Below, one piece after another: positions 18,877-25,336 of a DNA stretch of 64,000 bases. The notes below the pieces were generated by a model. That model did no database searches and had not been told where the DNA came from. It saw only the letters and a program-made list of their open reading frames with translations. This DNA is from Phocaeicola dorei (GTDB lineage Bacteria > Bacteroidota > Bacteroidia > Bacteroidales > Bacteroidaceae). The stretch spans positions 1,209,501-1,273,500 of the forward strand of contig NZ_CP046176.1 of the NCBI RefSeq assembly GCF_013009555.1, written 5' to 3'. The position numbers and the translations under genes were made by a program. Numbering within the stretch: the first letter of the stretch is position 1; every line of letters starts with the position of its first letter.

Positions 18877-19851
18877 ATGAACATAAAAAGTAACATAAAG
18901 AGGTTTATAGGTATTATTACATTATGTTTTCTCATTAAGAAGACCCAATGGTATAGTAGAATATTTGTGGATACAGAACATCAGGTATATCCGGATAATA
19001 CTTGGTATCGTACTCATAATGAACGCAATTTTGATGTAGTGGTACTTGGAAGCAGTGGAGCAAAATGGGCGTTTGATTTTTCAAATCTTCCGATTAAAGC
19101 AATGAATTGGGCACAACAGCCTCAAACTTTGGTTGAAGACTTTAACCTTTTGCGATGTTATCATTCTATCTTGTGTAAAGGCGGTAATGTTATAATTACA
19201 ATAATGCCTTTTACAGGACTTAATAAAGAAACCGGTCTGATGGATGCTGTGAAATATCTCAAGATAGATACTCAAGGTGAACCTATACAACCCTATCTTT
19301 ACAAAAAGGCATGTCGTTATGCTAACTATCCGATATTATTCGGCAAACCTGCAATCAAAGCTCTGATAAAGTTTATACTGAGGCGTGAGGAAACTATTGA
19401 CAGATTCGCTAAGGCCATGGTTCCTGTAAATGCAATGAATGCGGAACAATTGGACAGGGATGCCAAAAGGTGGATTGACGGATGGAAAAGGCAGTTCTCC
19501 ATAGCGGATTTTGATGCTCCGTTAACCCCTCAGAACATGAAAGGTAGAGAATATCGGATTTCTGTTATGCGAGATCTTGTGGATTTTTGTGTTGAACGTG
19601 GATATCGCCCTGTGTATGTAATACCACCGGTAACAAAACATCTTGCCAAGTATTATACGCGCACTTTTGAGCAAAATTATATTTACTCTTATCTAAAGGA
19701 AGTAAACCGGGAAGTGTTGATATTAGATTATAGTAAGGAAAGTGATTTGCAAAAAGATGAATTATACTTCAACTCTTTCTTTTTGAATGCAATGGGACGT
19801 AAAGTTTTCACTAAAAGGGTGTTGGACGATTTACATTTAGTTGAATGTTGA
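18877..19851 (+). CDS. SGNH-hydrolase-like membrane-anchored protein
   Basis: A 324-residue protein with a short basic start and one N-terminal hydrophobic segment (about 9-20), so probably anchored and facing the periplasm. The core has a GDS-like strand-turn VVVLGSSGAKWAFDF (about 52-66) and a C-terminal block DELYFNSFFLNAMGRKVF (about 290-310). In active SGNH enzymes of the DltD/AlgX kind this block carries D-x-x-H-L-N-x-x-G; here the His position is Phe, so the usual catalytic dyad looks incomplete. It may be a non-catalytic partner or use other residues. Together with the carrier protein and ligase, the set recalls a DltA-C-D arrangement, without DltB. It is the last gene of the first half of the capsule locus. 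Confidence 0.6.
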   Translation: MNIKSNIKRFIGIITLCFLIKKTQWYSRIFVDTEHQVYPDNTWYRTHNERNFDVVVLGSSGAKWAFDFSNLPIKAMNWAQQPQTLVEDFNLLRCYHSILCKGGNVIITIMPFTGLNKETGLMDAVKYLKIDTQGEPIQPYLYKKACRYANYPILFGKPAIKALIKFILRREETIDRFAKAMVPVNAMNAEQLDRDAKRWIDGWKRQFSIADFDAPLTPQNMKGREYRISVMRDLVDFCVERGYRPVYVIPPVTKHLAKYYTRTFEQNYIYSYLKEVNREVLILDYSKESDLQKDELYFNSFFLNAMGRKVFTKRVLDDLHLVEC

Positions 19852-19883
19852 GGAAACAGTTTGTCTTTTAGTTGAAAATCAAT

Positions 19884-19976
19884 ATGGTTAAGAATAAAAT
19901 TTCATTTTTATATTCTGTTAGGTATAGACTGGTTATGTTTGACATATACAGATTCTTGAATTATGCATTGCCATAA
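19884..19976 (+). pseudogene. Possible truncated capsule gene at the cassette junction
   Basis: A 30-codon frame (start MVKNKISFLYSV, end RFLNYALP) 32 bases after the SGNH-like gene, with the same AT-rich base use as the capsule genes to its left. It is too short for an enzyme and stops just before the terminator that closes this half. It looks like the first codons of a membrane-associated or acyltransferase gene whose remainder is lost. No matching remainder was found on the right side of the cassette. Weak support. Confidence 0.25.
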
Positions 19977-20027
19977 TTACGGTTTTATTTAGCGCACCAC
20001 TCTTTGTCTGCTGAATAAATTTGTCTA

Positions 20028-20053
20028 AAGAAACCGCTTTCAAGCGGTTTCTT
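20028..20053. terminator. Bidirectional terminator between the capsule half-operon and the amidase operon
   Basis: AAGAAACCGCTT and AAGCGGTTTCTT form a 12-base inverted repeat with a minimal loop. Read on the minus strand it follows the amidase stop by eight bases and ends in AAGCGGTTTCTT; read on the plus strand it ends in TTTCTT. Confidence 0.75.
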
Positions 20054-20060
20054 CCAACTC

Positions 20061-20474
20061 TTACAAGGATGCATACTCTTTCACCGCATCAAAGCAAGGG
20101 CATCCCTTCAGCGGATTCAAATCCCGATGTCCTACAATGATTGCTTCGGGCAGGACAGCCCGCAACTCCCGGAGCAAGGCCAGCAGGGTCGCTTTCTGTT
20201 CCAGTGTCCGTGTGTCCGCGGGTATGCCGCCGGCAGACAAGCCCCCTTCATAACAGATGCCGACAGAATGCCGGTTGTGGTTCTTGCAGTGCGCTCCGAT
20301 TCGCTCCAGCGAGCGTCCGCGGTGAATCCCGCCGTCGCGCGTGATGTAGAAATGGTAACCGATATCCTTGAAACCGCGGTGGTGGATATGGTCGTGGCGG
20401 CAGGTCTCGAAATCCAGGTTCCGCCCCTCGGGGGTGGCGGAACAATGGATGATGATCAATGTTATCTTGCGCAT
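20061..20474 (-). CDS. N-acetylmuramoyl-L-alanine amidase, T7-lysozyme-like
   Basis: A 137-residue amidase_2-fold zinc enzyme that cuts the bond between N-acetylmuramic acid and the stem peptide. Zinc ligands expected from T7 lysozyme are visible: His10 in IIHCSAT, and the C-terminal GHRDLNPLKGCPCFD with His and Cys. The middle block GYHFYITRDGGIHRGR is typical. There is no signal peptide, so it is cytoplasmic unless released by another route; the small hydrophobic smalltalk peptide encoded just ahead of it is the obvious candidate to be linked with that. It is the last gene of an operon HU, smalltalk, amidase. Related sets occur near many Bacteroides capsule loci, and the role there is not established. 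Confidence 0.9.
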   Translation of the reverse strand: MRKITLIIIHCSATPEGRNLDFETCRHDHIHHRGFKDIGYHFYITRDGGIHRGRSLERIGAHCKNHNRHSVGICYEGGLSAGGIPADTRTLEQKATLLALLRELRAVLPEAIIVGHRDLNPLKGCPCFDAVKEYASL

Positions 20475-20483
20475 ACCGGCCGG

Positions 20484-20588
20484 TTAAATACAACTTTGTA
20501 TACCTATGACGCTGCCTATAGCAGTTGCCACTGCAATGATAACTTTCAGGATGGTGCTCCAAGTAGATTTTCTTTTCTGATTTTCCAT
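20484..20588 (-). CDS. Smalltalk peptide (34 residues)
   Basis: Start MENQKRKSTWSTILKVI, followed by a hydrophobic alanine/isoleucine helix and the ending GSVIGIQSCI. This is the small peptide family called smalltalk in Bacteroides genomes. One short membrane-spanning or membrane-surface helix with a basic N-terminus and a Cys next to the last residue. It lies between the HU-like gene (35 bases) and the amidase gene (nine bases) on the same strand, so the three are one transcript. A holin-like or regulatory part for the signal-less amidase is possible but unproven. Confidence 0.8.
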   Translation of the reverse strand: MENQKRKSTWSTILKVIIAVATAIGSVIGIQSCI

Positions 20589-20623
20589 AAAGGATAAAGT
20601 TTTAAGTGTGATACATTAAAGAT

Positions 20624-21097
20624 TTAGACTTCCGGTTCGTTTTTGCTCTTCAGCAGGTCTGCCACGGTTTTTCCTTCCTTTTCGGCACGCAGTGCGGCAG
20701 CTTGTGCGGCACGGCTGGCTACAGGTTGGAATTCCAGTGCGCCGAAGATGGTTTTTAAATCCTCTCCGGGAACATATTGGATATTGACTCCGGTGATATG
20801 GGCGGCGGTGAAATCCGTCAGTTTTTCCGTTCCTATACTGGCTATCTGGAGACGGAACTTGCCCAGTTCACCGAAATCCACCTGCTTTCCTTCGGTAAGG
20901 GCTTCCAGCAGATTGTCTACAGTAGCGGTGAGAACGGCCACCACATCGGCGCGACTCACGGTAGTCTGTGAAGAAACACGTTTGCTGAGTTGTTTCAAGG
21001 TAAGTTCGCCATTGATCTGTGAGGTGGCGTAAGCTTTGGGAGCCGCATCCTTGTCCAGCGGATTGGGACGTAATGAAACACTGTAATTTAATGCCAT
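20624..21097 (-). CDS. HU-like DNA-binding protein (Bacteroidales long form)
   Basis: A 157-residue protein with an HU/IHF-type core at about 25-120: helix region LTLKQLSKRVSSQTTVSRAD, then VDFGELGKFRLQI, the saddle-forming segment that takes the place of HU's G-x-F arm. The C-terminal 35 residues are alanine/lysine-rich (RAAQAAALRAEKEGKTVADL), unlike true HU. Such proteins bend DNA and are found beside primase genes in Bacteroides capsule-linked cassettes. It is the first gene of the HU-smalltalk-amidase operon. About 270 bases upstream, toward the divergent DUF4248 gene, contain small inverted repeats (ACACTT/AAGGTGT region near 21150) that may be control sites. Confidence 0.87.
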   Translation of the reverse strand: MALNYSVSLRPNPLDKDAAPKAYATSQINGELTLKQLSKRVSSQTTVSRADVVAVLTATVDNLLEALTEGKQVDFGELGKFRLQIASIGTEKLTDFTAAHITGVNIQYVPGEDLKTIFGALEFQPVASRAAQAAALRAEKEGKTVADLLKSKNEPEV

Positions 21098-21273
21098 AAT
21101 GATTTTGTTGTTAAATGATTAATATGAATTGAACATGACAAAGATAACACTTCGGAAAGGTGTGGATATGAAGGGAAATAAACAGACATGAAGGTGTGTG
21201 ACACATTGTGGCGGAGAATGAAATAAAGTGAATTAAAGGTTTTGATATATTTTTATATGTGAGCTGTTTTTGT

Positions 21274-21281
21274 TACATTTG
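21274..21281 (+). promoter_or_regulatory. -7 element for the DUF4248 gene
   Basis: TACATTTG is an exact TAnnTTTG match; the -33 region is only T-rich (21250-21256). Transcription would start near 21287 and leave a leader of about 90 bases before the ATG at 21378. Confidence 0.5.
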
Positions 21282-21377
21282 CTTTGATAGATAATCTCTG
21301 TGAATAAGCTTGCTGCAAAGGAGTTGTAATAGCTGGATATTTACGGATAATAGAAACGTTTTAAAAAAGTGAATGTA

Positions 21378-21617
21378 ATGAACGAAGAAGAAACGTATAT
21401 GGGCGAATGGCCGGTGAAGCCTTATTACAAACGGGATTTGGCCATGGGATATGCCCCCGATATCACTCCTGTGGCAGCGTTGAACCGCCTTTCTGCCTGG
21501 ATACACCATCATAAGCCGCTTTATCAGGCTTTGCTCGATTCGGGCTATGCGGACAGACAGCGTATTTTCAATTCGGTACAAGTGGGGTTGATTTTCCATT
21601 ATTTGGGAAGACCGTAG
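21378..21617 (+). CDS. DUF4248 domain protein
   Basis: A 79-residue protein (start MNEEETYMGEWPVKPYYKRD) of the DUF4248 family, which is restricted to Bacteroidales and nearly always lies beside primase/HU cassettes. The pattern is a basic N-terminal part (KPYYKRDLAMGYAPDITPVAAL) and a W-I-H-H/ L-L-D-S-G helical part ending in a tyrosine/leucine tail. The predicted shape is small and helical, with a helix-turn-helix-like look (NRLSAWIHHHKPLYQALLDS). In-frame GTG at 21369 is an alternative start, but ATG 21378 is preferred. It is the only longer gene on the plus strand in the first part of the cassette and points at the primase-helicase from the other side. Function unknown. Confidence 0.8.
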   Translation: MNEEETYMGEWPVKPYYKRDLAMGYAPDITPVAALNRLSAWIHHHKPLYQALLDSGYADRQRIFNSVQVGLIFHYLGRP

Positions 21618-21681
21618 GAGTTGGGCGTCCGTATGCTTGGTTCTACACGTCAGTATGTGCAGACCTATGCATACGTATGTA

Positions 21682-21711
21682 TCGCCTCACACAGACGTAT
21701 ATGTGAGGCGA
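21682..21711. terminator. Bidirectional hairpin between the DUF4248 and primase-helicase genes
   Basis: TCGCCTCACA and TGTGAGGCGA form a perfect 10-bp stem with a 10-base loop between the two convergent genes. No long T-run follows on either strand. The surrounding 21630-21725 is full of CGTATG/CATACG words. Confidence 0.55.
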
Positions 21712-21725
21712 CATCACCGTATGGA

Positions 21726-23732
21726 TTAACCATTGTTACTACTACATTCCTCTTCGCTCTCATGCTCTTCATAACGTCCGCAGGGTTGGCGGGTGTAGTA
21801 CACGGTTCCCGTGCGGCACAGTTCCTGGTCGCGCACTTTCAGCACATCCAGGCGGGTGAAGGCACGGTCGGGTTCGTTTATACGGGTGATGGAGAGGATG
21901 AAATCGGCCAGATTCGCCCAATTGGCACTGCCGGATATGGTGTACATGTTGATGTCCTCCATTGCGTTCTTTCCGTCTATTTTCTTCAGGCTGCGCGGAT
22001 GAGCCACGATGATTACCCAGATATGGTTCTCGCGCCCCCACGACTGAAAACGGGTCAGCATCGACTTGATGCTTTGGGTTTCGGTCTCGCCTTTTCCACT
22101 TTGCGCCTCTACAAAAAGATAAGGGTCTATCACCAGATATTTCAATGGCTGCCTGCGGCGTACCAGATCGGCCCGGTGCAGAATGTTTCCGGGAGTGGGC
22201 GGCACTTCGTGCATATCCAGATGAATCATGTGAGTGTTCAGAAAATCAATATAGGGTGTCAGCTGCTCGTCGGTATAGGCGGTGGTGTTGGCTTTGCCCA
22301 GCAGCAGGTGTATCAGGTGTGCTATATGCTTGTCCTTGTCCGGAACCTCGAAAGAGAGGTAGCATACGAAGCGTTCCGTGTCGCGCATGATGCGGCTGGT
22401 CAGGTCGTTCAGAAAATCCGTTTTTCCGCTGTTGGGCATACCGGTCATGATGATCAGGCCGCCTGTGTCGGTGGGATGGAAAACGCGGTCGGTCAAGGGG
22501 CCGTAGCCCACGCTGTAGCCGTGGTCGTATTTGCCGTGCAGCACGTTCATCACCTCTTCCCTGCGTTGTTCTACAGTGATGATATCGGTGGTGTGGCAGG
22601 CACAGGCATCTTCTATGACGCTTTGCACCACTTCGGTGCCGTAAAGATTCATCACATCGCCTATGTCTTTGCACCCTCCGGGCAGGGTGGTGAAAAGGCA
22701 GCGTGCTCCGAAGTAGTCGGACAGATGTTTCACCAGTGTGCGTCCGGGCAGGTCGGTGTCACCGCAGATCACGATGTCCTGCACCTGGTCCAGCCAGGAA
22801 GTGAATGCCTCGAAGCTTTTCGCCAGGTCGCTTGCCGCTCCCGAGGGCACACTGATGACGTGGCGGTATCCTGCTTCCATCAGTACCAACGCATCTTTTT
22901 CACCTTCTACGATAATGAGTCGGGGAATGGTCTCTTCCTCTACCAACAGCGGATTGATGCAGTCTATGTTGTAGGGAGCGCATGGTTTGGTGGGCGAATC
23001 CTGACTCCAGAATTTGCTGTAGGTTACGGGAGATTCTTCCGTTGTTCCGTCCGGAATTTCTATCTCTCCGGATACTGCGGAGGCGTTGGCAGCGGTAACG
23101 GTCTTTGCGGATGGCGAGGGGCTGCATGAGCGGTACTTGGCATTAACGGGACGTCCGTCCACGTAGTTCACGTAGGCGATGCAGGGAAAGACGGAGGAAG
23201 CCTGTTCGCGTTTGTCCTCACTGTTCTTGGTGATGCAGTAATGACGCAGGCAGCCGATATGCGTTGCGATGGCTGTGGCGAGAGAGATGCCCTGATCGGC
23301 CAGATAACGGCGTGCTGCCAGTTGGTCAGGATCCGTACACTCGGGCGATTCGTCCAGCGGCTTGATTTTTTGCAACACGGCGGGGGATAGGATTTTGTAG
23401 TCGCCTGGCAGCATGGGGACTTCGTTCACGTTGTTTTCTGTCGCATTTCGATATTCCGGCAGGTTGCCTGTGAGGTGGCGCGTTCCGGGGGGTGGGCATG
23501 TTCCGGTTCGATCGGACGACTTTTCTTTGGGGTAAGAGAACATGGGACGCTTGTCCTTGCAATAATCAGTCAGGATGCCATTGAATTCGCATCCGGCGTA
23601 GAAGCAATGATACAGCCCTTTGGCTTTTGAGATATACAGATGCATGGTACCGCATTTGGGACACCGGGCAAGAAAATTCTTTCCCGCATTCTTGCGGTCG
23701 GGAAAGTCCGAAAGGGAATAATAGGGTTTCAT
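21726..23732 (-). CDS. Primase-helicase (T7 gp4 / Twinkle-like)
   Basis: A 668-residue replication protein that combines primer synthesis and DNA unwinding. Order: a zinc-binding domain with CPKCGTMHLY and CFYAGC (about 24-48); a linker; a Toprim primase core with VEGEKDALVLMEAG (about 272) and VICGDTDLPGR (about 320); and a RecA-type helicase domain with Walker A GMPNSGKTDF (about 430), Walker B LKYLVIDPYLF (about 525) and WVIIVAHPRSLK (about 565). All main motifs are intact. Such a single-chain primase-helicase can serve a small autonomous replicon. The initiator-like gene lies 105 bases upstream on the same strand, so the two probably form one operon. Base composition (GC-rich) differs from the capsule genes on both sides. 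Confidence 0.9.
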   Translation of the reverse strand: MKPYYSLSDFPDRKNAGKNFLARCPKCGTMHLYISKAKGLYHCFYAGCEFNGILTDYCKDKRPMFSYPKEKSSDRTGTCPPPGTRHLTGNLPEYRNATENNVNEVPMLPGDYKILSPAVLQKIKPLDESPECTDPDQLAARRYLADQGISLATAIATHIGCLRHYCITKNSEDKREQASSVFPCIAYVNYVDGRPVNAKYRSCSPSPSAKTVTAANASAVSGEIEIPDGTTEESPVTYSKFWSQDSPTKPCAPYNIDCINPLLVEEETIPRLIIVEGEKDALVLMEAGYRHVISVPSGAASDLAKSFEAFTSWLDQVQDIVICGDTDLPGRTLVKHLSDYFGARCLFTTLPGGCKDIGDVMNLYGTEVVQSVIEDACACHTTDIITVEQRREEVMNVLHGKYDHGYSVGYGPLTDRVFHPTDTGGLIIMTGMPNSGKTDFLNDLTSRIMRDTERFVCYLSFEVPDKDKHIAHLIHLLLGKANTTAYTDEQLTPYIDFLNTHMIHLDMHEVPPTPGNILHRADLVRRRQPLKYLVIDPYLFVEAQSGKGETETQSIKSMLTRFQSWGRENHIWVIIVAHPRSLKKIDGKNAMEDINMYTISGSANWANLADFILSITRINEPDRAFTRLDVLKVRDQELCRTGTVYYTRQPCGRYEEHESEEECSSNNG

Positions 23733-23837
23733 GTTGAATAAATTAAAAAATTAAGAATTGAAAATTAGAAAATAGATGCCGGACGGTCCGTGTGCAGCCT
23801 CACCGGTCATTGGCCACTGATTGTCAGCCGTCAATCA

Positions 23838-24887
23838 CTAACCATTGAGGTCTACCCATTTTTCGGACAGCACATTCCAGATGGCGGTGTGGGCAGGGCG
23901 CGGCGGTGCGTCCTCCGGTATTTCCACTTTTCCGTCTATGGGGTCGTCATAGTAGCGGATGTCCTTGTCGGGTTCCTTCCACTCGAAAGGGGATATGGGA
24001 CGGAACTCACGGAGTTTCCTGCGTTTTTCCTCCAGATTTTTGCTCAGCTCGCTGCTCAGCCGGGCGATGGCTTGTTTCATCAGCGACTGTCCGTGGCGCG
24101 TCTTCATGAGGTTTTGCAGCCAGATGATTCTTCCCGTGTGCGAGTTTCGGGAGAAGCGGGGATCAGCATCGAAGTAAGGGATGAGAAACTGGTTTACCAG
24201 GATGACCAGCCCTTGTAACGCCTTGGGGCGAGTATAGCTATGATCGGCGGCTATGCTGTTGATGAGCGGGACCAGTACCCGTTGCTTTTCTTCGGGACTG
24301 GTGTTGAGCCGGTGGAAGAAATCGGTAGCGGGAGACGGGGCCGGTGAAGTTTTTCCGTTGTCAGGCGTTTCCTGAGGAATTTCCGAAGGGGGCCTTGGAG
24401 TATCCGTTTTCTTCGCGTTTGGCACTCCGTTTCCGGCGGAACATCCCTGATGGGAATCCTCCGGAGGATATATATTATTTATATTATATACTATATTATT
24501 ATTAAAAGCAGCATCCTGCGGTGTTTTCCGCGCAGGATGCTGCGGTGGTTCCATCGGTTTTCCATCCTCTTTGTGATACCATAGCGGTGAGTAAAATGCA
24601 ATGATTTTGGTGTGCGCCTCGTCCCATATCATTCCGAAAGACTGGCAGTTTGTCACTGCGGCCACCAGCGCCGATGTGTACGAAAAGCGGAGTGACAACC
24701 GGAGGTCATAGAAATTGCAGAGCGGATAGATGCCTTGAGAGTTCATGTAAGCAGGTATTCCCAGGTAGAGATCCAGTAACTTGGTGATGGTAGGATCGTT
24801 CACTCCCCGTCTTTTCCACTGGTGGATCATTTTCTGCGTTTCGCTGATGGAGACGCTTTGTTTCAATGCTTTTATAGCCATGTGCAC
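23838..24887 (-). CDS. Initiator-like protein of the primase cassette (unrecognised family)
   Basis: A 349-residue protein with a bipartite build like phage replication initiators. Residues 1-115 are a helical/strand domain (ISETQKMIHQWKRRGVNDPT, then a TSALVAAVTNCQSFGMIWDE block) that could be a winged helix. Residues about 115-185 are a low-complexity Asn/Pro/Ser/Thr linker. Residues about 190-349 are a helical domain rich in basic residues (SRNSHTGRIIWLQNLMKT). The family was not recognised. Oddly, the DNA encoding the linker carries a 14-base palindrome, a 40-base AT run and a 13-bp stem (24456-24543), which is what an embedded origin would look like, as in the lambda O gene. It is upstream of the primase-helicase gene on the same strand. 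That it starts replication is an inference. Confidence 0.55.
   Translation of the reverse strand: MHMAIKALKQSVSISETQKMIHQWKRRGVNDPTITKLLDLYLGIPAYMNSQGIYPLCNFYDLRLSLRFSYTSALVAAVTNCQSFGMIWDEAHTKIIAFYSPLWYHKEDGKPMEPPQHPARKTPQDAAFNNNIVYNINNIYPPEDSHQGCSAGNGVPNAKKTDTPRPPSEIPQETPDNGKTSPAPSPATDFFHRLNTSPEEKQRVLVPLINSIAADHSYTRPKALQGLVILVNQFLIPYFDADPRFSRNSHTGRIIWLQNLMKTRHGQSLMKQAIARLSSELSKNLEEKRRKLREFRPISPFEWKEPDKDIRYYDDPIDGKVEIPEDAPPRPAHTAIWNVLSEKWVDLNG
24456..24543. other. Candidate origin-like structure inside the initiator-like gene
   Basis: Three features lie side by side: the perfect palindrome ATCCTCCGGAGGAT (24456-24469); an AT tract of about 40 bases with a single C (24468-24507); and the 13-base inverted repeat GCAGCATCCTGCG / CGCAGGATGCTGC around a 10-base loop (24508-24543). 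A short direct repeat, CTGCGGTG, begins at 24516 and 24540. The flanking gene sequence is GC-rich, so the AT tract stands out. The order palindrome, unwinding-prone tract, stem matches what replication origins need, but no function has been shown. Confidence 0.4.
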
Positions 24888-24937
24888 TTTGTTTTTGTAA
24901 TAATGGCGGTGAAGTTATAAAGGAAAAAACAGATGCG

Positions 24938-24956
24938 TCTGTCCACTGTGGACAGA
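24938..24956. promoter_or_regulatory. Palindromic operator between the initiator-like gene and the small HTH gene
   Basis: TCTGTCCACTGTGGACAGA has perfect 9-base arms around one base. A further half site, GACAGAC, follows at about 24964-24972. It sits in the 117-base divergent gap, where a dimeric regulator could control both genes. The small HTH protein encoded at 25005 is the nearest candidate. Confidence 0.6.
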
Positions 24957-25004
24957 CAATTAGGAGACAGACAGTATTATTAACGATATTTAAACTGAAA
25001 AAAG

Positions 25005-25157
25005 ATGAAAGACAGGAATTTTTCTACGAAGAAGTTGGCCGACAGCATCAAAGCCCTTAGAAAAGCCAGCGGTGTCAATGTAAAGGAGTTTTGTAAATCC
25101 ATCCACATGACGGATCGTAGTTATTACAGGGCTCTTAACGGTAAACTGACAATTTGA
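25005..25157 (+). CDS. Small HTH protein (50 residues)
   Basis: A basic peptide that starts MKDRNFSTKKLADSIKALRK and includes ASGVNVKEFCKSIHMTDRSY, with the spacing of a Cro/XRE-like helix-turn-helix (helix 2 VKEFCKSIH, turn, helix 3 TDRSYYRALNG). At 50 residues it is shorter than a normal XRE regulator (65-70) and may be truncated at its end. An A-rich stretch (ACTGAAAAAAG) precedes the ATG. It is divergent from the initiator-like gene across a palindromic operator and could be its repressor. Confidence 0.55.
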   Translation: MKDRNFSTKKLADSIKALRKASGVNVKEFCKSIHMTDRSYYRALNGKLTI

Positions 25158-25174
25158 ATTTTTATGCTACTATC

Positions 25175-25309
25175 ATGCATCCTTTGGTCGAGGACTATGG
25201 CGATTGCGGACTGGACGAAGAGATAGAGGCGGTGAAACGGGAATGGTGGAATGTGGTGACGGAGAACTCGTGGGAGTATCTGGCGGGGGAGAAGAAAGAG
25301 AAGTTGTGA
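25175..25309 (+). CDS. Unrecognised 44-residue acidic peptide
   Basis: A frame that starts MHPLVEDYGDCGLDEEIEAV and ends AGEKKEKL, beginning 17 bases after the HTH gene and ending 27 bases before the pyruvyltransferase gene. GC-rich like the cassette. It has the charge pattern of a real peptide (acidic, Trp-rich middle) and may be a short cassette gene or the end of a longer one whose start is lost by frameshift, since the HTH protein stops just ahead of it. Weak support. Confidence 0.35.
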   Translation: MHPLVEDYGDCGLDEEIEAVKREWWNVVTENSWEYLAGEKKEKL

Positions 25310-25336
25310 GGGGTAGATGGTAAGCGGATTTAAATT

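Noticed and set aside
21621..23129. A 502-codon open frame on the plus strand
   Set aside because: It lies antisense to the primase-helicase gene, whose zinc-finger, Toprim and helicase motifs are intact; the antisense product has no recognisable domain and a His/Val/Gly-rich composition typical of shadow frames in GC-rich genes.
20061..25309. A prophage or conjugative element
   Set aside because: The T7-lysozyme-like amidase and primase suggested a phage, but there are no capsid, tail, terminase, integrase, relaxase or mating genes in the region.
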